Assembly (NCBI GenBank): GCA_025054935.1 | Contig: JANWZD010000015.1 | Coordinates: 31,880-95,879, forward strand | From: Dehalococcoidia bacterium | GTDB taxonomy: Bacteria > Chloroflexota > Dehalococcoidia > SpSt-223 | Direction: 5' to 3' | Length of the DNA stretch: 64,000 nt | Part shown: positions 12,289 through 19,986 of the stretch, piece after piece | How the letters are laid out: each line of letters opens with the position of its first letter | Numbering within the stretch: position 1 is the stretch's first letter | Program-made: the position numbers and the translations under genes | The notes under the pieces: generated by a model | What the model was told of the DNA's origin: nothing | Databases searched by the model: none | Seen by the model: the letters and a program-made list of their open reading frames with translations, nothing else

Positions 12289-12424
12289 AGAGCACCTCCT
12301 CGTTCTTTGCGACAGTTCGCGCGTGCGGGCACAGCCAGCCTGTCGCGATGCCCCCCTGCCGCGACGGGCTGGCCTGCGGCGCGACTGCCTGCTCACTTCG
12401 GCGCTTCACGCTGTGCCCTCTCGG

Positions 12425-12532
12425 TATTTCTTCCGCGCTTCTTGGCGTTCTGCGACTCCAGTCCGTCGCCGCAGTTCACGGTCGAGACATTCCTCCCCTT
12501 ATTTCTTCCGCGCCTCTTGGCGTTCTGCGACT
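12425..12532. repeat. Imperfect 33-nt direct repeat, two copies 75 nt apart
   Basis: Copies at 12425-12457 and 12500-12532 differ at one base (the 15th). On the minus strand both can be read in one frame as a short tail containing VAERQEARKK; the first copy then meets a stop and the second continues a few codons. The rest of 12289-12738 shows no gene. This could be a duplicated remnant of the 3' end of a lost gene. Confidence 0.55.
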
Positions 12533-12738
12533 GCAAATGAGAGGCGCCGTGCGAGGAGGGTGCTGAGCAGTTCCACGGTGACGGAAGATGCAGGCGGCAC
12601 CCAAGCCGGACGCGCACTGAGGCGAACAGCGCAGGCAGGGAAGAGACGGCGGGTGGAAGTGAATGATTCAGAGAAAATCGACGCCTCCTCGGCAGGCTCC
12701 AGAGCGACCTGCAAGGAGGCGTGAGAAGCGCTGCGTTG

Positions 12739-12813
12739 TGGCTCCCCGAGCAGGATTCGAACCTACAACCTAGCGGTTAACAGCCGCCCGCTCTACCGTT
12801 GAGCTATCGGGGA
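12739..12813 (-). tRNA. tRNA-Asn (anticodon GTT)
   Basis: Cloverleaf on the minus strand: acceptor TCCCCGA/TCGGGGA, D-arm AGCTCAACGGTAGAGC, anticodon loop CTGTTAA reading GTT, and T-loop GGTTCGAATCC. The discriminator is G and a genomic CCA follows at 12741-12739. Last gene of the tRNA cluster in the direction of transcription. Confidence 0.96.
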
Positions 12814-12825
12814 TCACGTTTTGGG

Positions 12826-12896
12826 CTGGGGAACCAGGATTCGAACCTGGGCACTCAGATCCAAAGTCTGATGTCCTACCGCTAGACGATTCCCCA
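12826..12896 (-). tRNA. tRNA-Gln (anticodon TTG)
   Basis: Acceptor TGGGGAA/TTCCCCA, D-arm with TCTAGCGGTAGGA, anticodon loop CTTTGGA reading TTG, T-loop GGTTCGAATCC. CCA is not encoded directly after the discriminator G. Confidence 0.96.
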
Positions 12897-12923
12897 GCGG
12901 TTTGGACTCCCGGCCCCCCGAGG

Positions 12924-13007
12924 TGCCGAAGGTGGGAGTCGAACCCACACGAGGGTGAGCCTCACCTGTTTTTGAGACAGGCGCGTCTGCCATTCCGCCA
13001 CTTCGGC
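12924..13007 (-). tRNA. tRNA-Leu (anticodon CAA)
   Basis: 84-nt class II tRNA with acceptor GCCGAAG/CTTCGGC, anticodon stem CCTGT/ACAGG, loop CTCAAAA reading CAA, a long variable arm (GTGAGGCTCAC region) and T-loop GGTTCGACTCC. Discriminator A; CCA not encoded. Confidence 0.96.
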
Positions 13008-13021
13008 GCCTGACACCTCGG

Positions 13022-13093
13022 AGCGGAAGACGAGATTCGAACTCGCGACCTTCTCCTTGGCAAGGAGACGCGCTACCGCTGCGCCACTTCCGC
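13022..13093 (-). tRNA. tRNA-Gly (anticodon GCC)
   Basis: Acceptor GCGGAAG/CTTCCGC, anticodon stem CTCCT/AGGAG, loop TTGCCAA reading GCC, T-loop AGTTCGAATCT. CCA not encoded. First gene of the four-tRNA transcription unit Gly-Leu-Gln-Asn. Confidence 0.96.
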
Positions 13094-13102
13094 GTGCGCT
13101 CA

Positions 13103-13132
13103 AGTATGCGATCGCGGCGGCGCTCCTGTCAA
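13103..13132 (-). promoter_or_regulatory. Promoter of the tRNA cluster
   Basis: On the minus strand a perfect TTGACA (13132-13127), an 18-nt spacer and CATACT (13108-13103). The expected start point falls a few bases before the 5' end of tRNA-Gly. The consensus -35 fits a stable-RNA promoter. Confidence 0.75.
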
Positions 13133-13196
13133 CTCTCTTCGACAGCGGGCGCGCCCTCCCCCTATCATCTCAGCAGCGACATGACGAGGGGGTCCC

Positions 13197-14267
13197 ATGA
13201 ACCGCGGCAAACTCGGCACGATGCCCCGAGCGACCGAACGCGACGACGAGTCGTACCTCGCCTTTGTCGAGGGCGCACGCGTTTTTGCCAGCGCCCTCGA
13301 CCCGCAGCTGCGCGAGGCGGCCGGCGCAGCGATCACGCGCTACCAGCGCCAGACGGGCCGCCTGCCCCAGACAGTTGACGACGCCAAGCGGGCTCTCGAC
13401 CCCGTGCCGATTATCGCGTCGCGCAACCGCATCATGCGCACCACGCAAGAGATGATGTGGCGAGGCGTCATCGACACCTACGCCAAGCGGAAGGACGAGC
13501 TGCTCGCCGAGCTGGAGGCGGCGGAGCGCTCGCCAATCGGCTCGGTCGAGTGGGACCCGAACTTTCAGTATCCCGACTACTTTGCCAAGGTCGAGTTTCA
13601 TATCCAGCCCGGCAGCTATTACGCTGACCCGCTTGCCGGGTATATCTACCACTACGGCACGAAGATCTTCTTCCTCGGCCAGAACGACCGCGACGACATC
13701 CAGACCCGCTTTGTCAATCGCGTCCCGGCCCCCGCGGATGGCGTGGTGAACCGCGTGCTCGATGTCGCCTGCTCAATCGGCCAGAGCACTACCGCGCTCA
13801 AGCAGCGCTTCGTTCAGGCCGAGGTGTGGGGGATCGACGCGGCGGCGCCGATGGTGCGGTATGCGCATAAGCGCGCTGTCGAGATGGGGCTGCCGGTCCA
13901 CTTCCGGCAAGCGCTCGCAGAGCGGCTGCCCTTCCCCGATGAGTATTTCGACATCGTCTTCAGCTACATTCTCTTCCATGAGCTCCCGCGCGAGGTGATG
14001 CCGCAGGTGCTGGCCGAGATGCGTCGGGTGACACGGCCGGGCGGGATCGTCGCGATCGTCGACTTTCAGACGCTTGGCCCGGCGCTGCCTCCGCTCGTTG
14101 CCTACTTCTTCGACTTCAGCCGGCGCTATAACGGCGAGCCGTACGCCGCTGACTTCATTACGCTCGATTTCCTCGCCATGATGCGTGAGGCAGGCCTCCG
14201 CAACGTTCGCGAGATCGCAACTGGCGAGGGATTTGCCGGGCTCCCGCTCCGCGTTGGAGAGAAATAA
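13197..14267 (+). CDS. Class I SAM-dependent methyltransferase
   Basis: 356 residues, ATG 13197 with GAGGGGG a few bases upstream. The first 170 residues are a helical extension with no family I recognise. The Rossmann methyltransferase domain begins at about 178: motif I is VLDVACSIGQS (SAM loop), motif II is VWGIDAAAPMVRYA with the acidic ribose-binding residue, motif III is ALAERLPFPDEYFDIVFSY, and motif V region is MRRVTRPGGIVAIVDFQ. This resembles UbiE/Methyltransf_11 enzymes acting on small molecules. The long N-terminal part may be a substrate domain. The substrate is unknown. The next gene (a small membrane protein) starts within its last codons or shortly after. Confidence 0.85.
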   Translation: MNRGKLGTMPRATERDDESYLAFVEGARVFASALDPQLREAAGAAITRYQRQTGRLPQTVDDAKRALDPVPIIASRNRIMRTTQEMMWRGVIDTYAKRKDELLAELEAAERSPIGSVEWDPNFQYPDYFAKVEFHIQPGSYYADPLAGYIYHYGTKIFFLGQNDRDDIQTRFVNRVPAPADGVVNRVLDVACSIGQSTTALKQRFVQAEVWGIDAAAPMVRYAHKRAVEMGLPVHFRQALAERLPFPDEYFDIVFSYILFHELPREVMPQVLAEMRRVTRPGGIVAIVDFQTLGPALPPLVAYFFDFSRRYNGEPYAADFITLDFLAMMREAGLRNVREIATGEGFAGLPLRVGEK

Positions 14268-14721
14268 TCCTCCTGTCCCGCCTCCTCCGCTTCCGAGCGG
14301 TCCGCGCGCTGTGCTGTTCGCCGCGTTGGTTGGGGTCATCACCGCCTTCTCCCTAACCCATAACCCGGTTTTCATGGTGTGCACAGGGCCGCTCGTCGCC
14401 CTCACCGGACCGTTCATCGGGGGCATGGTTGCTGCCGGCCGCGCCAAGACTGGGCCGCGCGAGGCGCTGCTGTATGCGCTCTGCATCGCGCTTGTTAATA
14501 CGGCGCCTCTCATCGTGGCATGGCTGTGGCTGGCGCACAACACGGTCGTCCTGTTCGGGCCGTTCGTGCTCAATCGGCCGGAAGTCGCGGTGCTCGGCTG
14601 GGTGACCGCCGGCTTTGCCGCCTACATGCTCATGACGGCGTTCGCTGGGGCGATGTACGGAGCGCGGCGGGAGGCGCGCAAGCGCGCCCATGCCGAAGGG
14701 CAGCCGCTCGCCTCCGCATAG
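14254..14721 (+). CDS. Small integral membrane protein of unknown function
   Basis: About 155 residues if TTG 14254 is used, which overlaps the methyltransferase end by 14 nt. GTG 14311 and GTG 14185 are alternatives, and none has a clear ribosome-binding site, so the start is uncertain. After a proline-rich lead come about four hydrophobic segments: AVLFAALVGVITAF, GPLVALTGPFIGGMVAAG, a long one containing CIALVNTAPLIVAWLWLA, and VAVLGWVTAGFAAYMLM. The tail is basic (RREARKRAH), consistent with a cytoplasmic C-terminus. I do not recognise the family. Overlap suggests translational coupling to the methyltransferase. Confidence 0.65.
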   Translation: MERNNPPVPPPPLPSGPRAVLFAALVGVITAFSLTHNPVFMVCTGPLVALTGPFIGGMVAAGRAKTGPREALLYALCIALVNTAPLIVAWLWLAHNTVVLFGPFVLNRPEVAVLGWVTAGFAAYMLMTAFAGAMYGARREARKRAHAEGQPLASA

Positions 14722-14857
14722 CGTGCCGAGCATGCTGCCGCCTCTCTCGCCCTCGTCGGCGCCGCTGCTTCCCGAGGGCGGCTGTCGCGGCAGGGGCTCC
14801 AGCGCAGGCGCCAAGCGGGCACCGCTTCGGCCGCACGGCACCGCCGCTCGCATGCGG

Positions 14858-14863
14858 TATACT
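14858..14863 (+). promoter_or_regulatory. -10 element (GGTATACT type) before the MFS transporter gene
   Basis: TATACT preceded by CGG, 27 nt before the GTG start codon at 14891. No clear -35. The core is the same as before ppdK, the acyl-CoA dehydrogenase and gltX. Confidence 0.4.
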
Positions 14864-14890
14864 CCGTTCCACCATTTTCTGGAGAGCCGT

Positions 14891-16504
14891 GTGTCCTCGC
14901 CGACAGCCGATGCGCCGCGCGACCGTCAGCTCGTCCTCGTTCTCCCCGGCCTGATGATCACGCTCTTTCTCGCCGCCCTCGACGGCACGATCGTCAGCAC
15001 GGCGATGCCGCGGATCGTCGCCGACCTCCACGGTTTTGAACGGTACTCCTGGGTGGCGACGGCCTATCTCCTGACGTCGACAGTCTTGATCCCGCTCTGG
15101 GCAAAGCTGTCCGACCTTATCGGCCGCAAGCCGGTGCTGCTGAGCGTGGTCGTCGGCTTCGTGCTCGGCAGCGCCCTCTGCGGCGCGGCGCAGGAGATGG
15201 ACCAGCTGATCCTCTTCCGAGCGGTGCAGGGGGTCTTCGGCGGCGGCGTGCTTGCCCTTGTCTTCAGCGCCATCGCCGACATCTTTTCGCCTGCGGAGCG
15301 CGGCAAGTGGATGGGGCTCTTTTTTGCGATGTTCGGCCTCGCCAGCGTCGTCGGGCCGCTCGCCGGCGGGGTGATCACCGAAACGACCTCATGGCGCTGG
15401 GTGTTCTACGTCAATTTGCCGGTGGGGCTGGCGGCGCTGCTGCTCCTCGCCTTCGGCTTTCCTTTCCTTCGGCCTGAACGGTCGCTGAACTGGCGCGCGC
15501 TCGATGTTGCCGGTGCCGCCGTGCTGACGCTGGCGACCACCGCGCTCCTCTTCGGCCTCGTGCAGGCGGGGACAACGCGGGCGTGGCTGGCGCCGACCAC
15601 TGGAGCGCTCTTTGCCCTCGCTGCTGGCGGGGGCATGCTGTTTATCGTCATTGAGCGGCGGGCGCTGGAACCGATCATTCCGCTCGAGCTGTTCCGCAGC
15701 CGCGCGGTCGCAAGCGGCGCGGCGCTCTGTTTCTGCTGCGGCTTCCTGATGCTCGCCGCCATCCTCTACGCGCCGCTCTACGCCCAAGCCGTGCTCGGCG
15801 ATACGCCCACGCAGGCCGGCGGCGTCTTGATTGCGTTCATGCTGACGATGATGGTCGGCAATACCGTCGTCGGCCGGCTGCTGGCGCACTTCAAGCGCAT
15901 TAAGCCGATCATGCTTGCCGGGGTGGCGCTGCCGGCAGTCGGTCTTGGGACCCTGCTCCTACTTGGCGGACCGAACGACCGGATGGTGCTGATCGGCGGG
16001 CTGATTGTCTACGGGGCCGGCTTGTCGTTCTTGCTTCCTCCCGCGAATATCGGCATTCAGAACGCGGTGGAGTTCCGCCAGCTTGGGGCAGCGACCGGGC
16101 TGTCGAACTTTGCGCGCTCGATCGGCCAAACGGTGGGCGCGGCCGTCGTCGGCTCAATCGTCGTTGGCCGCTACGCTGCAAGCCTGCCCGCCCTGCTTCC
16201 GCCGAGCGCGCAGCCCCTCGACGCAGGGACGCTCGCTGCCCTGACTAATCCGCAGCGGATCCTGGGCGGAGAAGCCAGCCGCCTTGTCCCGCCGGCGGCC
16301 GACCCGACCGTCGCTGCCGAGGTGGCCGCCGCCGCCCAGCGAGCGCTGGCGGTCGGCATCCACGACGGCTTCCTCGCCGCCCTCGTTGTTGCGCTGGCAG
16401 CATCCGCTATCGTCGTCTTCTGGGTTCCCGATCAGCGCCTGCGCGAGGCCGCGCTCCGGCCGGCGCCGCCGCGTCCGCCGCTTGCTCAGCCGAGCAGGCT
16501 GTAG
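14891..16504 (+). CDS. MFS drug:H+ antiporter, DHA2 family (EmrB/QacA-like)
   Basis: 537 residues from GTG 14891, with TGGAGAG just upstream. The longer frame to 14690 lies over the previous gene and is non-homologous. The sequence has the 14-helix DHA2 layout: TM1 ends with LDGTIVSTAMPRIVADL (motif D1 of this family), motif A is in LWAKLSDLIGRKPVLL, and the antiporter motif C is present as FGLASVVGPLAGGVITETTSWRWVFYVNLP. The C-terminal part ends in a further hydrophobic helix and a short proline-rich tail. Members export drugs and other hydrophobic compounds using the proton gradient. There is no neighbouring regulator. Its 3' end overlaps the convergent pdhC by 19 nt. Confidence 0.93.
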   Translation: MSSPTADAPRDRQLVLVLPGLMITLFLAALDGTIVSTAMPRIVADLHGFERYSWVATAYLLTSTVLIPLWAKLSDLIGRKPVLLSVVVGFVLGSALCGAAQEMDQLILFRAVQGVFGGGVLALVFSAIADIFSPAERGKWMGLFFAMFGLASVVGPLAGGVITETTSWRWVFYVNLPVGLAALLLLAFGFPFLRPERSLNWRALDVAGAAVLTLATTALLFGLVQAGTTRAWLAPTTGALFALAAGGGMLFIVIERRALEPIIPLELFRSRAVASGAALCFCCGFLMLAAILYAPLYAQAVLGDTPTQAGGVLIAFMLTMMVGNTVVGRLLAHFKRIKPIMLAGVALPAVGLGTLLLLGGPNDRMVLIGGLIVYGAGLSFLLPPANIGIQNAVEFRQLGAATGLSNFARSIGQTVGAAVVGSIVVGRYAASLPALLPPSAQPLDAGTLAALTNPQRILGGEASRLVPPAADPTVAAEVAAAAQRALAVGIHDGFLAALVVALAASAIVVFWVPDQRLREAALRPAPPRPPLAQPSRL

Positions 16505-17832
16505 GGGTGCTCGAGCCGGCGCTTGACGAGCTGCAGAAACTGCGCCGCTTCCGCTCCGTAGACGACGCGGTGGTCGGCCGAGATCGTCAGACGCATCCGC
16601 TCGCGGACAACAATCTCGTCGTTCAGAACGACCGGCTTCTTGCGGATTGAGCCGACGGCGAGGATTGCCGTCGCGGGCGGGTCGACGATCGCGATGAATT
16701 CGTCAACGTCGTACATCCCGAGGTTCGAGATGGTGAACGTTGCGCCTTGGAAATCTTCGGGCCGCGGCCTGTTCTCGCGCACGCGCTGGAACATCGCTGC
16801 GTTCTCGCGCGCGATCTGCCGGACCCCTTTCGTATCGGCGCGGTGAATAACCGGCACGACGAGCCCCCGTTCCAAGGCGACGGCGATGCCGATGTTGATC
16901 TCCTCGTTGTAATACACCCCGTCGTCGCGGTAGCTGGCATTCAGGAGCGGCATGTCGGCCAAGGCGAGCGCGACCGCTTTGACGATCAGGTCGTTGTAGG
17001 TGATCTTGACGTCCTCGCCCGCGGCGTTCAGGCGCTGCCGCAGTTCGGTCAGTTCGCCGGTGTCCACCTCGGTCGTGACGTAGAAATGCGGCACCTGCTG
17101 CTTGCTGGCCGTCATCCGGCGGGCGATCGTCTGCTGCATGCGCGTGAACGGCTCGAGGCGCCCGGGGCGCGGCGCGCCTTCTGCCGGCGCGGCCGCGGCG
17201 GCCACCGGCGCTGCCGCGGGAGGCGCTTCGCGCACCGGCGCCACCACCTCAGCTGGCAGGGCCGCCGCGGCCTTCTCAACATCCTCCCGAAGGATGCGTC
17301 CGCCCGGACCGCTTCCCTTGATGCGGCTGAGGTCGATCCCGCGTTCGGCGGCGATTTTGCGCGCTAAGGGAGACGCCTTGATCCGGCCGTCGTCCGCCTC
17401 GATAGCGTCCTGGGAGGGGGCGGTGACGTGGGGAAGCGTGACGGTCGGCGGCGCGGCGGGCGGCGGTGGCGGCGCGGCGGGCGTGCGGGGAGCCGGCGCC
17501 TCCCCCTCTGGTTCTTGCGCGGCCGCGGCTGGAGCTGCCGGCGCAGCAGCGGCCGGCGCCGGGGAAGCAGCGGGCGCGCCTCCTTCAACTTCCTCCGCGC
17601 TGCCGATATAGGCGATCGGCTGGCCGATCGGCGCTTGGCCGCCCTCCTCGATCAGGATCTTCGTCAGGATGCCCGTCTCATACGACTCGAGCTCCATGTT
17701 CGCCTTGTCGGTCTCGATCTCGGCGAGGACATCCCCCTTGGCGACCGGATCGCCTGGCCGCTTGTGCCATTTCAGGATCTTTCCCTCCTCCATGGTGTCG
17801 CTCAGGCGGGGCATGACGATCTCTCGGGCCAT
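16486..17832 (-). CDS. pdhC: Pyruvate dehydrogenase E2 (dihydrolipoamide acetyltransferase)
   Basis: 448 residues from ATG 17832, with GGAGG 7 nt upstream. Domains in order: lipoyl domain 1-78 with the lipoylated lysine in ETDKANMEL (K43), an Ala/Pro-rich flexible linker to about 150, a peripheral subunit-binding domain at about 152-190 (KASPLARKIAAERGIDLSRI, then GSGPGGRI), a second Ala/Pro linker, and the catalytic acyltransferase domain from about 225. The active-site motif reads ADHRVVYGAEAAQFL: the histidine is present, but the aspartate of the usual HxxxDG is tyrosine, as in cyanobacterial and plastid E2 proteins. It is the last gene of pdhA-pdhB-pdhC; E3 is not in the window. Confidence 0.95.
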   Translation of the reverse strand: MAREIVMPRLSDTMEEGKILKWHKRPGDPVAKGDVLAEIETDKANMELESYETGILTKILIEEGGQAPIGQPIAYIGSAEEVEGGAPAASPAPAAAAPAAPAAAAQEPEGEAPAPRTPAAPPPPPAAPPTVTLPHVTAPSQDAIEADDGRIKASPLARKIAAERGIDLSRIKGSGPGGRILREDVEKAAAALPAEVVAPVREAPPAAAPVAAAAAPAEGAPRPGRLEPFTRMQQTIARRMTASKQQVPHFYVTTEVDTGELTELRQRLNAAGEDVKITYNDLIVKAVALALADMPLLNASYRDDGVYYNEEINIGIAVALERGLVVPVIHRADTKGVRQIARENAAMFQRVRENRPRPEDFQGATFTISNLGMYDVDEFIAIVDPPATAILAVGSIRKKPVVLNDEIVVRERMRLTISADHRVVYGAEAAQFLQLVKRRLEHPYSLLG

Positions 17833-17855
17833 CGAGACCTCCAAGGAGTGGAAGA

Positions 17856-18836
17856 TTAGGGACGGTTCAGAAGCTGCTTCGCCTTGGCGACGATCGTCGC
17901 TGGGGATGGGATGGCAGCCCGTTCGAGCGGCTTGCTGTAGGGCATCGGCACTTCCGCGCCGGCTACCCGCCCGATCGGCGCGTCGAGATAGTCAAATGCT
18001 GCTTCGGTCACGGCCGCACAGATCTCGGCGCCGATCCCGTATGTGCCCCAGCCTTCTTCAACGTAGAGAGCGCGGTTTGTCCGCTTCACCGAGGCGACGA
18101 GCGTCTCGAGGTCGTACGGCCGCAAGCTGCGCAGGTCGACAACTTCCGCGGAGATCCCGAGCCCCTCGAGCGCTTTGGCCGCTTCGAGCGCGTAGAGCGT
18201 CATCCGGCTGTGTGCGAAGATGCTGAGGTCCTTTCCCGGCCGGACGACCTGGGCTTTGCCGAACTCGATGAGATACTCGCCGTCGGGCACCTCGCCGCGG
18301 GTGTTGTAGAGGGCGAGATGTTCGATGAACATCACCGGGTCGTTCTGGCGGATAGCGTATTTCAGCATCCCTTTCGCATCGGCAGGAAAGGCAGGCGCGA
18401 CCACCTTGAGGCCGGGCACATGGGCGTACCACACCTCGAGGCTCTGCGAGTGCTGGGCGGTGAGCTGCTGGCCGCCGCCGCCCGGCGTCCGGATCACCAT
18501 CGGAACGGGGCACTGGCCGCCGAACATGTAAAAGATCTTCGCCGCGTTGTTGACGATCTGGTCCATCGCCAAGATCGAGAAATTGATAGTCATGATCTCG
18601 ACGACCGGCCGCAGTCCCAGCATCGCTGAGCCGATTGCGGCGCCGACGAACCCTTCCTCGGCGATCGGCGTGTCGCGCACCCGTTTCTCGCCAAATTCTG
18701 CCAGCAGCCCCTGGGTGACTTTATATGCTCCTTCGAAGACCCCGATGTCTTCGCCCATCAGGTAGACATTCTCGTCGCGCAGCATCTCTTCGCGAAGCGC
18801 TTGGTTGAGCGCATCGCGGTACGTCATGATTGCCAT
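17856..18836 (-). CDS. pdhB: Pyruvate dehydrogenase E1 component, beta subunit
   Basis: 326 residues. ATG 18836 overlaps the pdhA stop by 13 nt; a second in-frame ATG lies three codons later. It shows the transketolase pyrimidine-binding domain: TYRDALNQALREEM, the TPP-activating glutamate in YLMGEDIGVFEGAYKVTQGL, DTPIAEEGFVGAAIGSA, and the C-terminal domain with DLRSLRPYDLETL and VEEGWGTYGIGAEI. With the alpha subunit it decarboxylates pyruvate and acetylates the lipoyl arm of E2. Overlap with pdhA fits equal production of the two subunits. Confidence 0.96.
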   Translation of the reverse strand: MAIMTYRDALNQALREEMLRDENVYLMGEDIGVFEGAYKVTQGLLAEFGEKRVRDTPIAEEGFVGAAIGSAMLGLRPVVEIMTINFSILAMDQIVNNAAKIFYMFGGQCPVPMVIRTPGGGGQQLTAQHSQSLEVWYAHVPGLKVVAPAFPADAKGMLKYAIRQNDPVMFIEHLALYNTRGEVPDGEYLIEFGKAQVVRPGKDLSIFAHSRMTLYALEAAKALEGLGISAEVVDLRSLRPYDLETLVASVKRTNRALYVEEGWGTYGIGAEICAAVTEAAFDYLDAPIGRVAGAEVPMPYSKPLERAAIPSPATIVAKAKQLLNRP

Positions 18837-19840
18837 TGTCGTTCCGGGCTCGCATAGAGATAGTCGTAGAGCGTGCTGGGATCGGGGAAGGGGCTGTTTT
18901 CGGCAAACTCGACCGCCTCCTCAACGATCGTCCGTACGCGCTGGACTATCGCTTCGTATTCTTGGTCGGTCAGCAGACCCGCGTTCGTCAGCTGGCTGCG
19001 AAAGGCGGGGATCGGGTCGCGCGCAAGCCAGGCGCGCACTTCCTCTTCGCTCCGGTAGCGGCCGGGGTCGGCCATGGAATGGCCTTTGTAGCGGTAGGTG
19101 TCGGCCTCAAGCAGGACGGGCTCACGCTCTTCGCGCGCCCGGCGTACCGCCTCGAGCATCGCGCGGCGCACCGCTAGGACGTCCATGCCGTTCACCCGCT
19201 CCCCGACCATATCGTAGGCGAGCGCCTTGCGGTAGAGAAACTCGGCGGCCGAGTCCTTATGCTCCGGCGACCCCATCGCGTAATGGTTGTTGACGCAGAG
19301 CCAGACGATGGGCAGCCGCCAGATCTTGGCGAGGTTGAGCGACTCGTGGAACGCGCCGATGTTTGTTGCCCCCTCGCCGAAAATGCAGAGCACGATTTCG
19401 TCTCCCCCGCGGTAGTCGATCGCGAGGCCAGCGCCGACCGCAAGCGGCAGGTGCCCGCCGACGATCCCATAGCCGCCCATGAAGCGGGTCTCGCGATCAA
19501 ACAGGTGCATTGAGCCGCCGCGTCCCTTCGAGACCCCGGTCGCTTTCCCGTACAGCTCGGCCATGATCGCGCCCGGGTCGATCCCGCGCGCGAGGGCATG
19601 GCCGTGCTCACGGTAGCTGGTGAAGATGTAGTCGTCTGGGCGGATTGCCGAGAACGCGCCGACGATCGTCGCTTCTTCGCCGATGTTGAGGTGGCAGTAG
19701 CCGCCGATCTTCGCCCGCGTGTACTGCTCGCCGACCTTTTCCTCGAACTCGCGGATCAAGATCATCTGGAAGAGAAACTGCTGCAACTGCTCGCGACTCT
19801 CTCCCGACCATCCGACCAATGTCTCTTCGGCTGCTCGCAT
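18824..19840 (-). CDS. pdhA: Pyruvate dehydrogenase E1 component, alpha subunit
   Basis: 338 residues from ATG 19840, preceded by GGAAGGGG. The longer frame to 19906 starts before the predicted promoter and is rejected. Family marks are IREFEEKVGEQY, YCHLNIGEEA, YREHGHALARG, and the thiamine-diphosphate motif from GDEIVLCIFGEGATNIGAFH to CVNN. TYRYKGHSMADPGRYR lies in the loop that contacts the lipoyl domain. First gene of the pdhABC operon. The overlap and short gaps between the three genes suggest one transcript from the promoter at 19873-19881. Confidence 0.96.
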   Translation of the reverse strand: MRAAEETLVGWSGESREQLQQFLFQMILIREFEEKVGEQYTRAKIGGYCHLNIGEEATIVGAFSAIRPDDYIFTSYREHGHALARGIDPGAIMAELYGKATGVSKGRGGSMHLFDRETRFMGGYGIVGGHLPLAVGAGLAIDYRGGDEIVLCIFGEGATNIGAFHESLNLAKIWRLPIVWLCVNNHYAMGSPEHKDSAAEFLYRKALAYDMVGERVNGMDVLAVRRAMLEAVRRAREEREPVLLEADTYRYKGHSMADPGRYRSEEEVRAWLARDPIPAFRSQLTNAGLLTDQEYEAIVQRVRTIVEEAVEFAENSPFPDPSTLYDYLYASPERQWQS

Positions 19841-19872
19841 CGAAAACCCCTTCCGCAGGCGCGATCGCGGCG

Positions 19873-19881
19873 ATTCTACCA
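19873..19881 (-). promoter_or_regulatory. Extended -10 promoter candidate for pdhABC
   Basis: Minus-strand TGG-TAGAAT: the TGn extension plus a hexamer matching five of six consensus bases, about 33 nt before the pdhA start codon. No clear -35. Confidence 0.42.
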
Positions 19882-19986
19882 CGCCGCTTCTCCGAGAGGC
19901 GCTCACAACCGAGCATGCTGGCCGCTTGACGCCGTTATGCCATTCGCGATGTACTTCGCTTCATCGCCGATTGAAAGGAGCATTCT

